Below are positions 1-11,078 of a DNA stretch of 64,000 bases, in pieces. The stretch is taken from positions 1-64,000 of the forward strand of contig JADNYV010000022.1 in NCBI GenBank assembly GCA_015501055.1. The letters run 5' to 3'. Origin of the DNA: Mucidula mucida (taxonomy: Eukaryota > Basidiomycota > Agaricomycetes > Agaricales > Physalacriaceae). The number at the start of each line of letters is the position of its first letter. Within the stretch, counting starts at the first letter, position 1. The translations under genes and the position numbers were made by a program. Below the pieces are notes generated by a model, which saw only the letters and a list, made by a program, of their open reading frames with translations, was not told the DNA's origin and searched no databases.

Positions 1-404
1 GGTCCCCATACCAGACTAGCAGTTTGTCGTGGGCGCCGTCGAATATAGTAGTAACTGTGAATACGATCTGTATCGTTAGCATTTTCTCTCTTTAGCCACT
101 GTACATACCACTAAGAAAGCTTCGTTCACATTGACACTAATATTAAGTCTGATTCAAAACATACGTTGACGTTGCGTTCAGCCACGTCGAACTTGCAATT
201 CACGGCGACGGAGTCCGAAGCCACGTGGTGACAAGGTTCCTCTCCGATAACCGATAACATGGTCAGTCTGTTCTCCGACGTTGTGTGCTGATGGATCGCT
301 GAAGACGCTATGATTATACCAAGGCCTCTATCATACACTGTTAGTACACATCGCTCAAGCCATCTACACCGACCTTCTCATTTATTGTGCCATAGACCCG
401 CAGA

Positions 405-2516
405 ATGTACCACGCAACGAGATACGGGCCGTACCCTCCGATCCAGAACTCGACAACTGAAGAGCAAGTGGATAGATCCTCTCCTGACGCTAGACTCATT
501 TCAACGAAAGGTTACGGTCTTCAATCCTGCCAATGGACGCGAACTCTGCAGGTGAGTTTCAGCGCTCGTCAGTCGCGCTTTTCTCAAGACTAGTAGGGTG
601 ACGACCACCTCTCAATCTGATGTCGAAGCCGCGATACAACGCGCTCAGTCCGTGTTGTTCTGGTGTATGGTCCAAATCGACCACGTTCTCGCGTGCCAAG
701 GTTTTGACCAGCCTTGCCCGGATATTGGAGAAACGTTTACCGGAAATGACCACCATCGAATCGATGCAAACGGGCGTACTTTGCGCGAAATGCGCGCACA
801 GCTGGGCGTTTACCGGAATGGATGTCAGCCATATCATCTAGGAACAATATGTCACAGTTGACCTCGCTTCAGTGACTATTATGCCGCTCTGTTGCGCACC
901 AACCAAGGCTATGTAGCTCCTACTCAGGGCACACTGTTGAACTACGTGCAGCGCGTACCCCTTGGCGTTGTTGCCCAAATCACGGTCAGTATTGTCCGCA
1001 TCGGTCGCGATACACGTTAACAGGTACTCTGCTTTAGCCATTTAATCACCCGCTGCTCATCGCCATAAAGAAAATCGCTCCTGCCCTTGCTGCTGGGAAC
1101 AGCGTCATCGTCAAGCCATCCGAAGTACTTATTGACACATTTAGCTTCTCAGCATTGATTTCTGATTGTTGTACATAGTGGGCGCCAATTACCGTTCTCG
1201 AATTCGGGAAGATGGCGGAGGAAGCTGGAGGTGAGGCCTCTCCTTTCAGTTCAGAGTTACTTATTGAGAAATATCTGCAGTACCATCCGGGGTCCTCACA
1301 ATTCTTCCTGGGTTCGGCGCGACGACTGGCAAAGCTATCATCAGTGATCCTCGTATTCGTAAAGTGGATGTCACCGTAAGATACCTGTTCGATTCTGTCT
1401 TCTTGATGTCCTTGACAAATGCAGGCCGGAACGCAAACTGGACGCGCCATGGGAAGCATTGTGGGCTCGAACCTGGCGGCCTTTACTGCAGAATTGGGCG
1501 GAAAGGTGAGTCTGACTTGAACATCAGTTATGTATGCACAACAGAACTGCAGGCGCCCATTGTCGTGTTTGATGACGCGGACCTTGTCTCCGCAGTTAAT
1601 GGTGCTGCATTCGCGTCCTTCGTCGCGTCTGGTCAAACATGCGTATCCGGAACGCGTTTGATTGTTCAAGAAAGCGTGTACGATACCTTCATGGAGTTAT
1701 TTCTTGCAAAAGTGAAGAGTATACGGACAAGGATGGGAGATCGTCAGTCTGTTTTTGTTCGGCGCATTTTACGATGTGTTTAGTGATTCTTTGCAGCTCT
1801 CAACCCACAATCGACAATGGGCACAGTCATCTCTCCTCAAAGCTTGGCCCGGATCGAAGGTATGATGTCGAGAACAAAAGGCAAAGTCATCATTGGAGGC
1901 CAACAATGACCGGAGTATCGGAGCTCGATGGATGCGATTTTTCTCAAGGATCCTTCTTCCCGCCAACCGTCGTTACAGAACTTGAGATAACCGACGAGCT
2001 ATGGGTGGAAGAGGTGTTTGGACCCGTTGTGGTTGTCAAGAAGTTTTCGGTATGTACGCGTCCGTAACGCTGCCCTCATTCTGAGTACTTTGATAGGATG
2101 AGGCTGAGGGTGTTGCCCTAGCCAATGCGTGTAAATACGGTCTCGGAGCGGGTATCTGGACTTCAGGCCTGTCGAGAGCGCATCGAGTTGCAGCTGAGAT
2201 TGAAGCTGGACTTTGTTGGGTCAACACCCATCATCGTAATGACCCCAGTTCGCCATGGTGAGTAGTCTTGCGTGAGTTGAGCAACCTTGCCGACGAGATG
2301 GTCTAGGGGTGGGATGAAAGAGAGCGGTATAGGTCGCGAAAACGGGCTGGAAGCATTTGAATCGTGTCAGTTTTTACACTATTTCCGCGATTAGAGCTGA
2401 CACACAAGCAGATTCGCAAAGCAAATCAACAATAGTGAATGTGGCACCTGCGGAGATCACTCGCGACGTTGATGACTGGTTCGCCGACGACGGAGAGGGT
2501 AAACGCTACGGTTGAA
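405..2516 (+). CDS. Aldehyde dehydrogenase (frame broken in several places)
   Basis: NAD(P)-dependent aldehyde dehydrogenase, oxidising an aldehyde to its acid; the substrate cannot be told. Spliced pieces follow the ALDH fold in order: [40 protein letters not shown], the glycine loop [30 protein letters not shown], the catalytic cysteine in [25 protein letters not shown] and the C-terminal [19 protein letters not shown]. It ends at KRYG followed by TGA. At least seven introns of roughly 40-60 bases. The frame needs single-base corrections near 445-470, 655-661, 771-775, 803-808 and 1901-1907, each looking like one lost base. The start ([12 protein letters not shown]) is the best guess because a shift follows soon after it. 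It is either a decaying gene or, more likely, an error-bearing stretch, since neighbours show the same fault. Confidence 0.8.
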
Positions 2517-2581
2517 TGTTCCATTAGATGTTATACAAACAAATTTATACAATATTTTCCTGTGTAGTTGTGTATGAGAAT

Positions 2582-3483
2582 CTAACTGGAGGCTTTCACT
2601 GCTTCGTGGGCAACCGATGATGTTTGCTGTAGGCAACGTTGGCATCAGAGTATCGTGTTTGAAGTAAGAACGCACTTGACCAAGCTCAACTGGTGCTTCG
2701 TCAACAAAGTCGGGGATCTTATTCATGTCGGTGAGATATGATGCCTCCTCTTCCTCTGCCTCGAACTGTAGGGCGTCCAATTCTAGGTGATGTTTAGGTG
2801 ACACCTTTTGTTGTGAAAGTCAAGACGCGTACCTGCCTCCAAATCTGCTTCATCGAGCTCGTCTGGAACAGCATATGACCGCCCAAGTGACTCTTGAATC
2901 TCATTCGCCTGCTCTAACAGATCCTCCATCTCGAAATGAATATCCTGTCCGAATTCGAGTAACAGATTACCGTTTAGATTGAACCTGGACACACCTCAAT
3001 CTTGTCAATGTCGATCTTGCCGTACTGTTTCTTTATCTCCTTATTCGCCACCTTCATCGCCTCGACGGTGGCCATCGTATTCCGCAGGTTCTCCGTTGTG
3101 AGCGCAGCAGACTCCATGTTGAATGTCTGCTGGGCGAGCTGGTTAATCTGTGCCTCGTACATCTTCTTCTGCTTGAGGGTGCGCAGGGCGCGTTGTTGTA
3201 TCGCATTCTGAGATTGTTGCGGTATATGAATGAAAGAGCCTCAGAGCGTCGTACCTTGCCAGGACCCGGTCGCAGCTTGCTCATCTGGTCCTTGTACCGT
3301 CCCAGCTCAGCATCAGCTTCTTGATCTTGACTTCGATGGACTCCATTCGCGCGTCTGTCTGTGGATATCGCAGGTCATTTCGACAGATTCGACAGTACAG
3401 AGGACAACACTCGCAGAGTTGATAGCATCTTGCAACGAGGGTGCCGGTTTCTTGCTCGACGACGAGCCAAATATTCTGTTCAT
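2582..3483 (-). CDS. VPS60: ESCRT-III subunit Vps60 (CHMP5), one frameshift
   Basis: Snf7-family protein acting late in ESCRT-III membrane scission at multivesicular bodies, where Vps60 binds Vta1 and stimulates the Vps4 ATPase. The start [20 protein letters not shown] is the CHMP5-type opening, which separates it from Snf7/CHMP4. It is followed by [51 protein letters not shown] and the acidic C-terminal part [20 protein letters not shown]. The last intron joins VELGQ to a short tail ending KASS and a stop. Several introns of about 50 bases. One base is missing near 3309-3316, where KKL should continue as DAELGRYKD; otherwise the frame is sound. It converges on the aldehyde dehydrogenase with 65 bases between the stops. 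Confidence 0.88.
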
Positions 3484-3706
3484 TGCTGAGATTATGCGTG
3501 AATGACGCGAAAGTGTATAGGGATGTCAGTCACCTAGACTGCGCAGTGAAGGTTTTGGACAAGTGGTGATTGCCGCTTTGGGCGATCGCAGTACAGAACA
3601 CGCGAAAACTGATTTGAGTACAGTACAGTTGTTTTTAATGTGATGCTAGAATACAATATTGTCATGACCTCCAAGAATCCAAGAGAGATTAACTGAATAT
3701 CCTATG

Positions 3707-5349
3707 CTACGACAAAAAACCACGAAGCGCGCTTCCAACATTCAAAACATCCAATCTACACAGATGATCAGCATCCGCTCCTCGCAAATGAAAAAAAGCT
3801 ACTCACAGGAATGTATCATGACCCCATACGCCGCCCAGCTCGTAATACACGACCTGGTCATTACCAGCCATTCGTAAGGCGTCAGCCACCTCCCGCTGCT
3901 GTTCTACAGTGAACAGGATATCACTCTGTACTCCCAGCACAAGAACAGGAATCTTGGCGAGGGGTTTCATTCCTTTCGCAAGTGAGTTGAGATACGGCGG
4001 CGGATGGGTCGGTGGAGGATGTGATTTTGAATGCGAAGTCTTGTGCATTGGGGCATCGGAGAGATAATCAGAGTCTTTCAGTATGGGCTGCAACTGCAAG
4101 CCTTTGAGAGCATCCTCCGTCATGTCGAAGAGATCCATGGCTTTGGAGATGTAGATGAGGGAGTTGGCGTCATATTTCAAGCAAAACTGTTCGCCCTAGA
4201 AGGACGTTAAGCTACGCTGTACCAGCAGCTGGGACAGACAAACCTGGTGGTCAAGATAAGTTTCGATTAAGAAATCGGGACATAACGCAGGTTGACGAGG
4301 CCAGCTCTGACTTGGTTGGGAATCGCGTAATGTTTTGAGCTGACGTCCGAATCGCTGATCCCATTCAGGTCCTGAGCGATACGTTATAGTGGCGATTTCT
4401 TGAACTGGTGTCAGCCAAGTCAACTACGCGTCGTAATTTGACGTACGTCTTGCCAGTTTCATTCCCGTGTGAGGCGGCGAGGTGTCATAATAAAGCCATG
4501 ATTCCAGTTTGGATCTGCCATCAGACTGACATTGTTTTAGACGGCACGCGGATCCTGTGAACAGAGGGTTCATACCGCTTCGCTGAGCATATCGCATGGC
4601 CACAGCCGACGGAGAACTTCGGGCTGTGCCGCTTATACTGACAACCTTCCCAACTCGTTCTGGATGAAGCCATCCGGCAGCCAAACTCTGCATCGCACCC
4701 ATGGAACATCCGACGCTGGCGTACAATTTATCGATGCCGAGATGATCGAGCAAATAGAATTGGGCGCGAACCATGTCGAAGACGGACAGGATGGGGAAAT
4801 TGGTGGCGTAGTGTCGCCCGGTTGTTGGGTCTATTGAGGCGGGACCCGTCGATCCATAGCACCCACCAAGGACGTTGGTGCATATTAGAAGAATTGATTC
4901 GTGTCTAGGGCTTTTCCTGGGCCGATGAACTTTTCCCACCAGCCCTCAGTCGGATTGAGCGCTGTCGACGCCGCGTGCGAAGAAGCAGAAAGGCCAGTGT
5001 GAAGCAAGATAACATTGTCCTTGGCCGGTGAAAGGTTTCCCCAAGTTTCGTATGCAACGTCAAATGAATGCAGCGATGAACCATATGCTAACGGCATGGG
5101 AGATGCATGGTGGTAGACTGTGTAAGTAGTGGGATTTGGACGCGCATAAGGGGGTTCTGGGCCAGATTCACACTCCTCGTCTCGGAGGACAGTCTTTGGT
5201 GCAGATGAAATTTTACGACGAAGCTGAGACTCCCTCTGAGCATGAGCATCGACACAAGGAAAGTGAGGTCGCCCCGTAGATATCGAACGGAAGTAGCGGG
5301 CTCTGCAAGGAATCGCGAGTCTGAGGGCGCTCGCTTTGAGGAAAGACAT
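3707..5349 (-). CDS. MetX-like serine/homoserine O-acyltransferase, mitochondrial type
   Basis: Alpha/beta-hydrolase acyltransferase of the homoserine O-acetyltransferase family. The block [12 protein letters not shown] and the basic, Ser/Arg-rich leader [20 protein letters not shown] fit the fungal CysA/Cys2 branch, which acylates serine for cysteine synthesis in mitochondria, better than Met2; this is inference. The nucleophile elbow is GCSMGAMQ (Ser), the acid is in [10 protein letters not shown] (Asp) and the catalytic His is in WGHDTFL. Other family blocks are [25 protein letters not shown] and [13 protein letters not shown]. The last exon adds [15 protein letters not shown]. Two single-base losses are needed: near 4519-4526, before LMADPNW, and near 4489-4495, where GFYYDTSPP is expected. 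It diverges from the next gene across 309 bases. Confidence 0.85.
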
Positions 5350-5658
5350 GGTTAGAGATGCAGTCCATTTTGCTTATTCGCCTTGCAGTATTCATGCAAG
5401 AATGGCGTGCTCGATCGCGTCGGCCATTTTCATTGATCGATCAGCTGTAGCGCAAAAATCTCTGCTTTTCCCTCAGCATTTTGCCTCTGATACATACTGG
5501 CCTAAATATGACGGCACGCGCGGCATTAACGTACTTAGTATTAACATTTAAATTCCATTATTGACATTACATTTAGAAATTAATGATGCTTCTTCTGGCA
5601 AGACGAAGAGGAGTTAGTGGCTTGTTACTGGCTTCCTAGTCGTTGTTCGTCGTCGAGG
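5350..5658. promoter_or_regulatory. Shared upstream region between divergent genes
   Basis: This 309-base stretch separates two head-to-head genes and must hold both promoters. It has no convincing open frame. I could not assign a specific binding site. Confidence 0.4.
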
Positions 5659-8514
5659 ATGAGCACGATGACCGATCGCCGCAGCCTGAGCCTTGAATAT
5701 GCGCCCAGTCTGTCGTCCATCGCAGCATCAACGAGCTCGCCGTCGACAGCAGACGCCAGCCCTCGGTTAGGTTCCGTTCTTACCTTATCAACGCAGGCAA
5801 CATCGTCCACAAACCACAGCCGTGCACCGCGACGAAGCCTGAGTCTTCTAGGCAAGATTCCAAAGGATGTGAGTACTCGCGGCCCGAGTTCACGGTTTAT
5901 ACGATGTGCCTAATCAACACGTGTTGGACTTGTTCTCTAGTTCTCGTCATTGCTTCGTTCGCATAGCTCGTCCAGGCGTAATAGTGCCTTTTTCAAGGTC
6001 AAAGCGTTATCTCTCGCTGCCCGACATGCCGTACTCATCGTCTTCCCCAGTCTGATACTCACGTCTTGTCGGACTATGCCGATGAGCGACCGTACGACCG
6101 TACCATTACCGCCAAAAACATGTATGCCCGCAAGGACGACGAGCGACAGACTAGAAAACAAAAACCGGAGAGCAGAGTGCGTTTTGCTTTTTCGCTTAAC
6201 GTACAACACCTGACCCATACCGATGTTACTCAGTTCTACAGCTTTCTGACGCGCTCACGATCTCGTTCCCGTCCAAAAAACGACCCGGCACTCGACCACG
6301 AATCTATTGTTCCGGAACTTGCTCGCGACTATGGCTCCCATTCCCGACAGTCGAGTGCTTCGATACGAGAGAAGACTCGCGGTGACAAAATCAGTATCAA
6401 CCCTGCAAGTCGCCCACTTTCCACCACAACAACCGCAACGAATACAACCATCATGCCTCCGACGCCCAAGGCACGACGAGCCGCTGCTCCGCTCGTTGCT
6501 GCACCCGCACCAGCACACCCCAACGAGAATACCTCGCGACCTTCAACGCCAAAGCTACCGTCAAATACCCGAAAGAAACTCCATAATATCTTTGGGATCC
6601 CTTTGTCTGGTCCACGCAAGTCGGATTCCCGGAAATCTTCCTTCAACAGCTCACGTCCCTGCACACCTGATCTGCTGGTTGCAACCAACGCACCCCCTCT
6701 CCCAGCCACTTCTAGGCAAGGTTCTGGTCACGACCCAATACGGTCCTCCCCTCGCAGGGCCAAAATTCCTCTGCCTTTGGACATTGTACGTTCCGAATCA
6801 CCGTCCCTTGGATCGCGCTCGAGGCAAGCAACATTTGACTCGCTCGAGTCGTCCACATCCACCTCTGCTTCCACATCTTCTAACCGCGATCACAATTTCA
6901 AGTCACAGAAGCTCTTCCTTGGTGAGCAAATGACTTGTTTCATCTGCACTTTGAAAGACTGACCCGAGAAATAGCCCGCATTCCCTCCTCATCTCACTTC
7001 GACGACCGACCGGGCATGTCATCCGGAGCGCCACTAATAGTTTCCGGTCCTCATAAACACAGGCGCATGTACACCAGTCACTCTGATTCGTTGCCAGTTA
7101 CTCCCATCACCTCCTCTACTCCAATACATCGTAATGTGCAGGCACCTCAACCCCGCCGTCCAGATGATGGTAACTCCGTGATAAGTGGCGTGCCAAGAAT
7201 AACGCATACTCCGGCAACTCCCCAGAGGGCAGAAACGACTCCTCCTCGACTTAGTCAAAGGAAGAACTCGTTAGATTCATCGCGTCGACATCTCGCAATG
7301 TCCGTTGTCGACGAGGAACGCTCAATGTTGGATGTAGAGTTGGATAAGGGCAAACGGAGAGGCGACACTTCTCGGCAAGGTCACCATTCAGTGGTCTCAC
7401 AGATGAAGTCGAACGTCCGGTCCACGCGCATGGCTCCTTTGATTTCGAGCGGCCTGGATGGGGGACAGGAAACATCGCTCGTAGTCCGAGTGGTAATTCG
7501 ACCAGCACGACGGCAACGGGGCCAAAAGGGAGTGGAAGCGGGGAGACTCTACCCCAGGCAGCCAGGAGCGGGGAGATATCGGGTAAAGGGAAGATGAGGG
7601 ATATGTCAACTTCGGACGTTCTGAATCGGCGAGGTTCTCGCCGAACTGCGCCTTCACCAATACCGCCACTAGAACCCAATTATACTGGCACCTCGGCCTC
7701 TACAACGCATAGCAAGTCAACGACCGGTACCAATGGTCAGAGCTCCAGTCTTGGGAGGAGCACTGGGAAACGTATGCTCGGAAGTGGCGTTGCCAAACTG
7801 GTTGGCATCCCACATGGTCCTTTCTCGTTTGAACCGCCTGTTCCGTCTCCCACCGTCAGCACAAGTACACATGCAAGTGGACTGAGTGATTACGAGAAGG
7901 AGACAGAGGAGCGGGGCAAAGTGGAGCGGAGGAGGAAGCGGCGAGAGGTGATGCGGGAGGAGGCAGAAGGTCGCGAGAAGGCTGCCCGACGAGCAGAGTC
8001 CAAACCAGCACCCATACCGACAAGCGTTGGGTTTCGGTCTGCAACGAAAGGGCGGTCGTTGGATCTTGGTCTTGGTTTGTCGTGGGCACCGACTAAGGTG
8101 CGGGAGGATGCATTGCTTCCGTCCAGTACGTTTGCATTGGACAAGCGAAGCTTCAGCGGGCCTTCTCGGGTGGGGATGAGGAGGAACTGGTCGCACGACG
8201 AGGAGGACGAGTCAAAGTTGGGAAAGGATATCGCGGAGAAGTTCAGAAATGCGTTGGACACGGATGGGTATACTACCTTCAAGCAATGTCAGTTGTCCTT
8301 TTGCCTTTTGGTTTCTCGTTGCGAAGGTGGAGCTGACGTGAACGTTATAGATGTACATCGATTCGATGCACATGAGATACCCATCGACGGTCCACACGGC
8401 ATCATTGCCCGAGCGAGACGGTTATTGGACAGATGTTCTAGGATGACTTTGACCGAGGGTCAGAAGGATCGTCTGACCGATGACCTATTCAAGATCATAT
8501 TGCAAAACGCATGA
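5659..8514 (+). CDS. Low-complexity fungal protein of unknown function
   Basis: I do not recognise the function. The protein opens MSTMTDRRSLSLEYAPSLSS and is very rich in Ser, Pro, Arg and Thr, with many SP and TP sites that look like kinase targets. A charged helix-prone stretch lies near 7900-7980 (EERGKVERRRKRREVMREE). The only globular-looking part is the C-terminus, YTTFKQ joined by an intron to YVHRFDAHEIPIDGPHG, then ARRLLDRC and a final IILQNA. That block looks conserved and should be the region to search with. At least five introns of 50-65 bases. The frame moves by one base near 7345-7375, between LDKGKRR and RHFSARSPFSGLTDEVERP, consistent with a lost base as in neighbouring genes. 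Confidence 0.6.
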
Positions 8515-8824
8515 TTCGCACGTATTCATCTTGATTTTCTTCAAGGTGTATGACCCCTTGATTTTGTTTACGCCACACTTTTTCTGTATCATGCATTTAT
8601 GTGTATATCTACGCTGAGCCATCGTATCCTCCCTTAATGATCTTTGAGTAGTTACCTTTCATGCACTTGTCTGACGTACCTTTATTTTTCGCAATGCTTT
8701 CTGTTCGTTTTGTTGTTACGCACGCTACTTACATCGTTATGATAGTTCGATTAATGAATTCCGTACATTGCAGTCGTCAAAGCTTCCCATATAAGATATC
8801 GTACATCATTAGATACACAGCCGG
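8515..8824. other. Convergent 3' intergenic stretch
   Basis: AT-rich DNA between two convergent genes. It holds their 3' untranslated regions; no gene or repeat is seen. Confidence 0.4.
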
Positions 8825-9622
8825 TCATGTCGCAGGGCGCAGCGCGCGCAGGCGCTCCGCAAGCTTGTCGTCCTCCTCTCTGACCTTCTCTCGAGGAGCC
8901 AAATCGGGAACAGAGTCAAGATCCTTGGAGGACAAGTCGTGCTGGAGTTCGATGTTAGCTTCCTCGGCAGTTTGACGCATTAGCTGGTCATCTGGTCCTG
9001 GGGTGTAGAAACAGCAGTGGTGATGACATGGCGTCCTCCATGTATGATGTCTGCACGTCGAGATCGGCAAACTGAGTCTCGAACTTGTCCATGACAAGGG
9101 AAATCTGGATGGTTGTTAGCACATTCAGTTGGTGCTCCTCGACTTACTCGTTCTAGGTTCATGGTCTGCATCGCGTTATCCATGCCCTTGACCACAGAGG
9201 TCATGTTCCCGTTACTTGGCGCATTGTGACCGCAGTTTCTACTCGGCTGGCTACAGCGTCTATGCGGCTGGATAATCGGAGGAGATTGAGCGCCTCGCTC
9301 TTCTTGCGGATGGCATTTGATGCATATATGCGAGCGCCGTCAGTGTTGCCTTGTTGCAACGCCTGGATAGTCCTGTTAGACTGGTATTTCCAGAACTTTG
9401 AAACGCCTGCCTTCTTAAGCCGCGATTTCTCGGAATTCTCGTCCTTCTGAGCCTTCTTGGCTTGTCGATTGAGGGATTTGGCTGTAAACTAGGGCCAAGG
9501 TCAGTCGTTACTTAAGTTATGTGTCGGGTTTGTAGCACCTTGAGCTGGAAAAGAGTCTCTGGAGAGAACTTGAGAATAGGTCGAGATGTAGTTTACTGAA
9601 GCGTACTTTCGAGGTTGCTCAT
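8825..9622 (-). CDS. DID2: ESCRT-III accessory subunit Did2 (Vps46/CHMP1), two frameshifts
   Basis: CHMP1-type ESCRT-III protein that recruits and activates Vps4 for filament disassembly on endosomes. Spliced exons give [20 protein letters not shown], then [70 protein letters not shown] and the C-terminus [20 protein letters not shown]. That end is a clear MIM1 motif for the Vps4 MIT domain (ExxLxxRLxxL). Single bases are missing near 9018-9025 (AMSST) and 8985-8994 (PQDQM-DQLMRQ). A 45-48 base piece near 9368-9415 is in frame but absent from the family; it is either a GC-AG intron with a poor donor or a real insertion. It is head-to-head with SVP26, 126 bases apart. Confidence 0.9.
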
Positions 9623-9748
9623 GGTGGAGAGAGTTAAATGCTGTCACTGCTTTCCGGTCCGATAACCGGTTCCTGCCACAAGGGTGCACGTGGCGCGCAT
9701 CGCAATGAACCACGACGACTGTTCCTCCAGACGCGTGTAGAAGTTGAA

Positions 9749-10863
9749 ATGGGACTGCTCTTCTATGTCAGGTACGCTTCATAACCGTCAAATGCTCAAA
9801 ATATTCACCAAAGTTAGTTATGTTGCTGTGGCGGCTGCTGTCTGTTTCGTTATAATGTCGCTTGGTGAGCCAGGATCCTGCGGACCAAAAGCGATGTTTA
9901 CAAATCGTCAGCAAGCGGACTACTTTATGTGTCCGAACTCATTGAAGAACACGCAAAAGTCGCCAAATACTATGGCCAACGCGGTATTTATGCAAGTCAC
10001 GTCAATGTTTCTCTCGCCTATATCTTACTCTTTTTAGGCAATCATCGTTTTGCATGTCCTTCTATGCATCTCAGACTCCCTACCCATTACTCTGACCATG
10101 TTCTCCATAATATGCCACGTTCTCTATCTGCAAAACTTCTCCAATACGTGGCCCCTCATCTCTCTCACGTCCCCAGTCTTCCTCTGTTCGTGCATACTCG
10201 TCGTCGTGGATCATTTTGTCTGGTTCTTCCACTTTTCTCGCCTGACGACCCAGTATCATGAGCAAGCTCGTAGATATGGTGCGAGCCGAAACGCGCCCCA
10301 CCTCGGGTTCAAGGAAATCGCGACCTTCTTCGGTATATGCGTGTGGCTTGCACCACTTTTTCTCTTCTTGAGCCTTAGCGCCAACGACAACGCCTTGCCC
10401 ACGTCAAGTTCCAGTGGTCAGTCTACCGTTGATTATCTCTCACTTTCGCTCAATTGACCTGACAGTAGACGCGACCGCCGCACCACCTTCTAGCAGCCAT
10501 ACCGTAACGAGGAAGAACAGAGTTTCCCTCTTCCGATCCATATTTTCGTCTCTGCCTCTCCTCAGGAAAAGGGACGATGTAATTATAGCACCACCCTCCC
10601 CTCATCCTCAATCCCAGAATTTCGCACTACCCTCTCCCGGCTTCGTACCTTTATCGCCTCGATTATCTGCTTACTCCAACGCATTAACGCCGCCTCGGTC
10701 TCCGCGTAGTGCATTTGATAAGAGCAATGACCCGTCATCTATACGATTGGGCACGCCACCTCGACGTGCAAGTACGATGAGAGGTCCAGAGAGGATTGGA
10801 CTAACAAGCAGAAAATCTTCGACACCTTCCATAGTGGGCGAGAATAGCATATTCAATGAGTAG
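9749..10863 (+). CDS. SVP26: Svp26/TEX261 ER-Golgi cargo receptor with extended tail
   Basis: Multi-spanning membrane protein of the Svp26/TEX261 family, an adaptor that loads type II membrane proteins such as mannosyltransferases into COPII vesicles. The spliced start is MGLLFYVSYVAVAAAVCFVI, followed by SLASGLLYVSELIEEHAKVA, LQNFSNTWPLISLTSPVFL and the family signature FKEIATFFGICVWLAPLFL, then FLSLSANDNALPT. One intron (9992-10037) starts with GCAAGT instead of GT. Past the conserved part is a Ser/Pro-rich cytoplasmic tail of about 130 residues with a basic patch (LLRKRDD) and SP sites, far longer than I recall for the yeast protein. The frame is intact, although both neighbours carry indels. 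Confidence 0.9.
9992..10037 (+). other. GC-AG intron in SVP26
   Basis: The exon ends in RGIY and the intron starts GCAAGTCA and ends TTTTTAG, before AIIVLHVLLC. Removing it restores the family alignment, and no GT donor nearby does so. Confidence 0.85.
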
Positions 10864-11078
10864 ACCTTTTAAATCGAGCTGTGCCACAGTCCTGCTGCAC
10901 CAAGCAGACGCAACTCTCAGAGTCCTTTATCATGCTAAGTAAATACAAAGGCAACTATGATAGGTGTGTGAAAATTGAGTGTAATGAGTTCGCAGAGATG
11001 ACGAGTCCAATAACTTAAATGAATGCAAAGAATAATATAATCCACAAGCCCTGTATATCTTACAACGTCCAATCACTG

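Noticed and set aside
4424..4939. Long single frame through the acyltransferase that reads across both indels
   Set aside because: Family comparison shows the middle piece is an intron plus shifted sequence. The open frame is chance.
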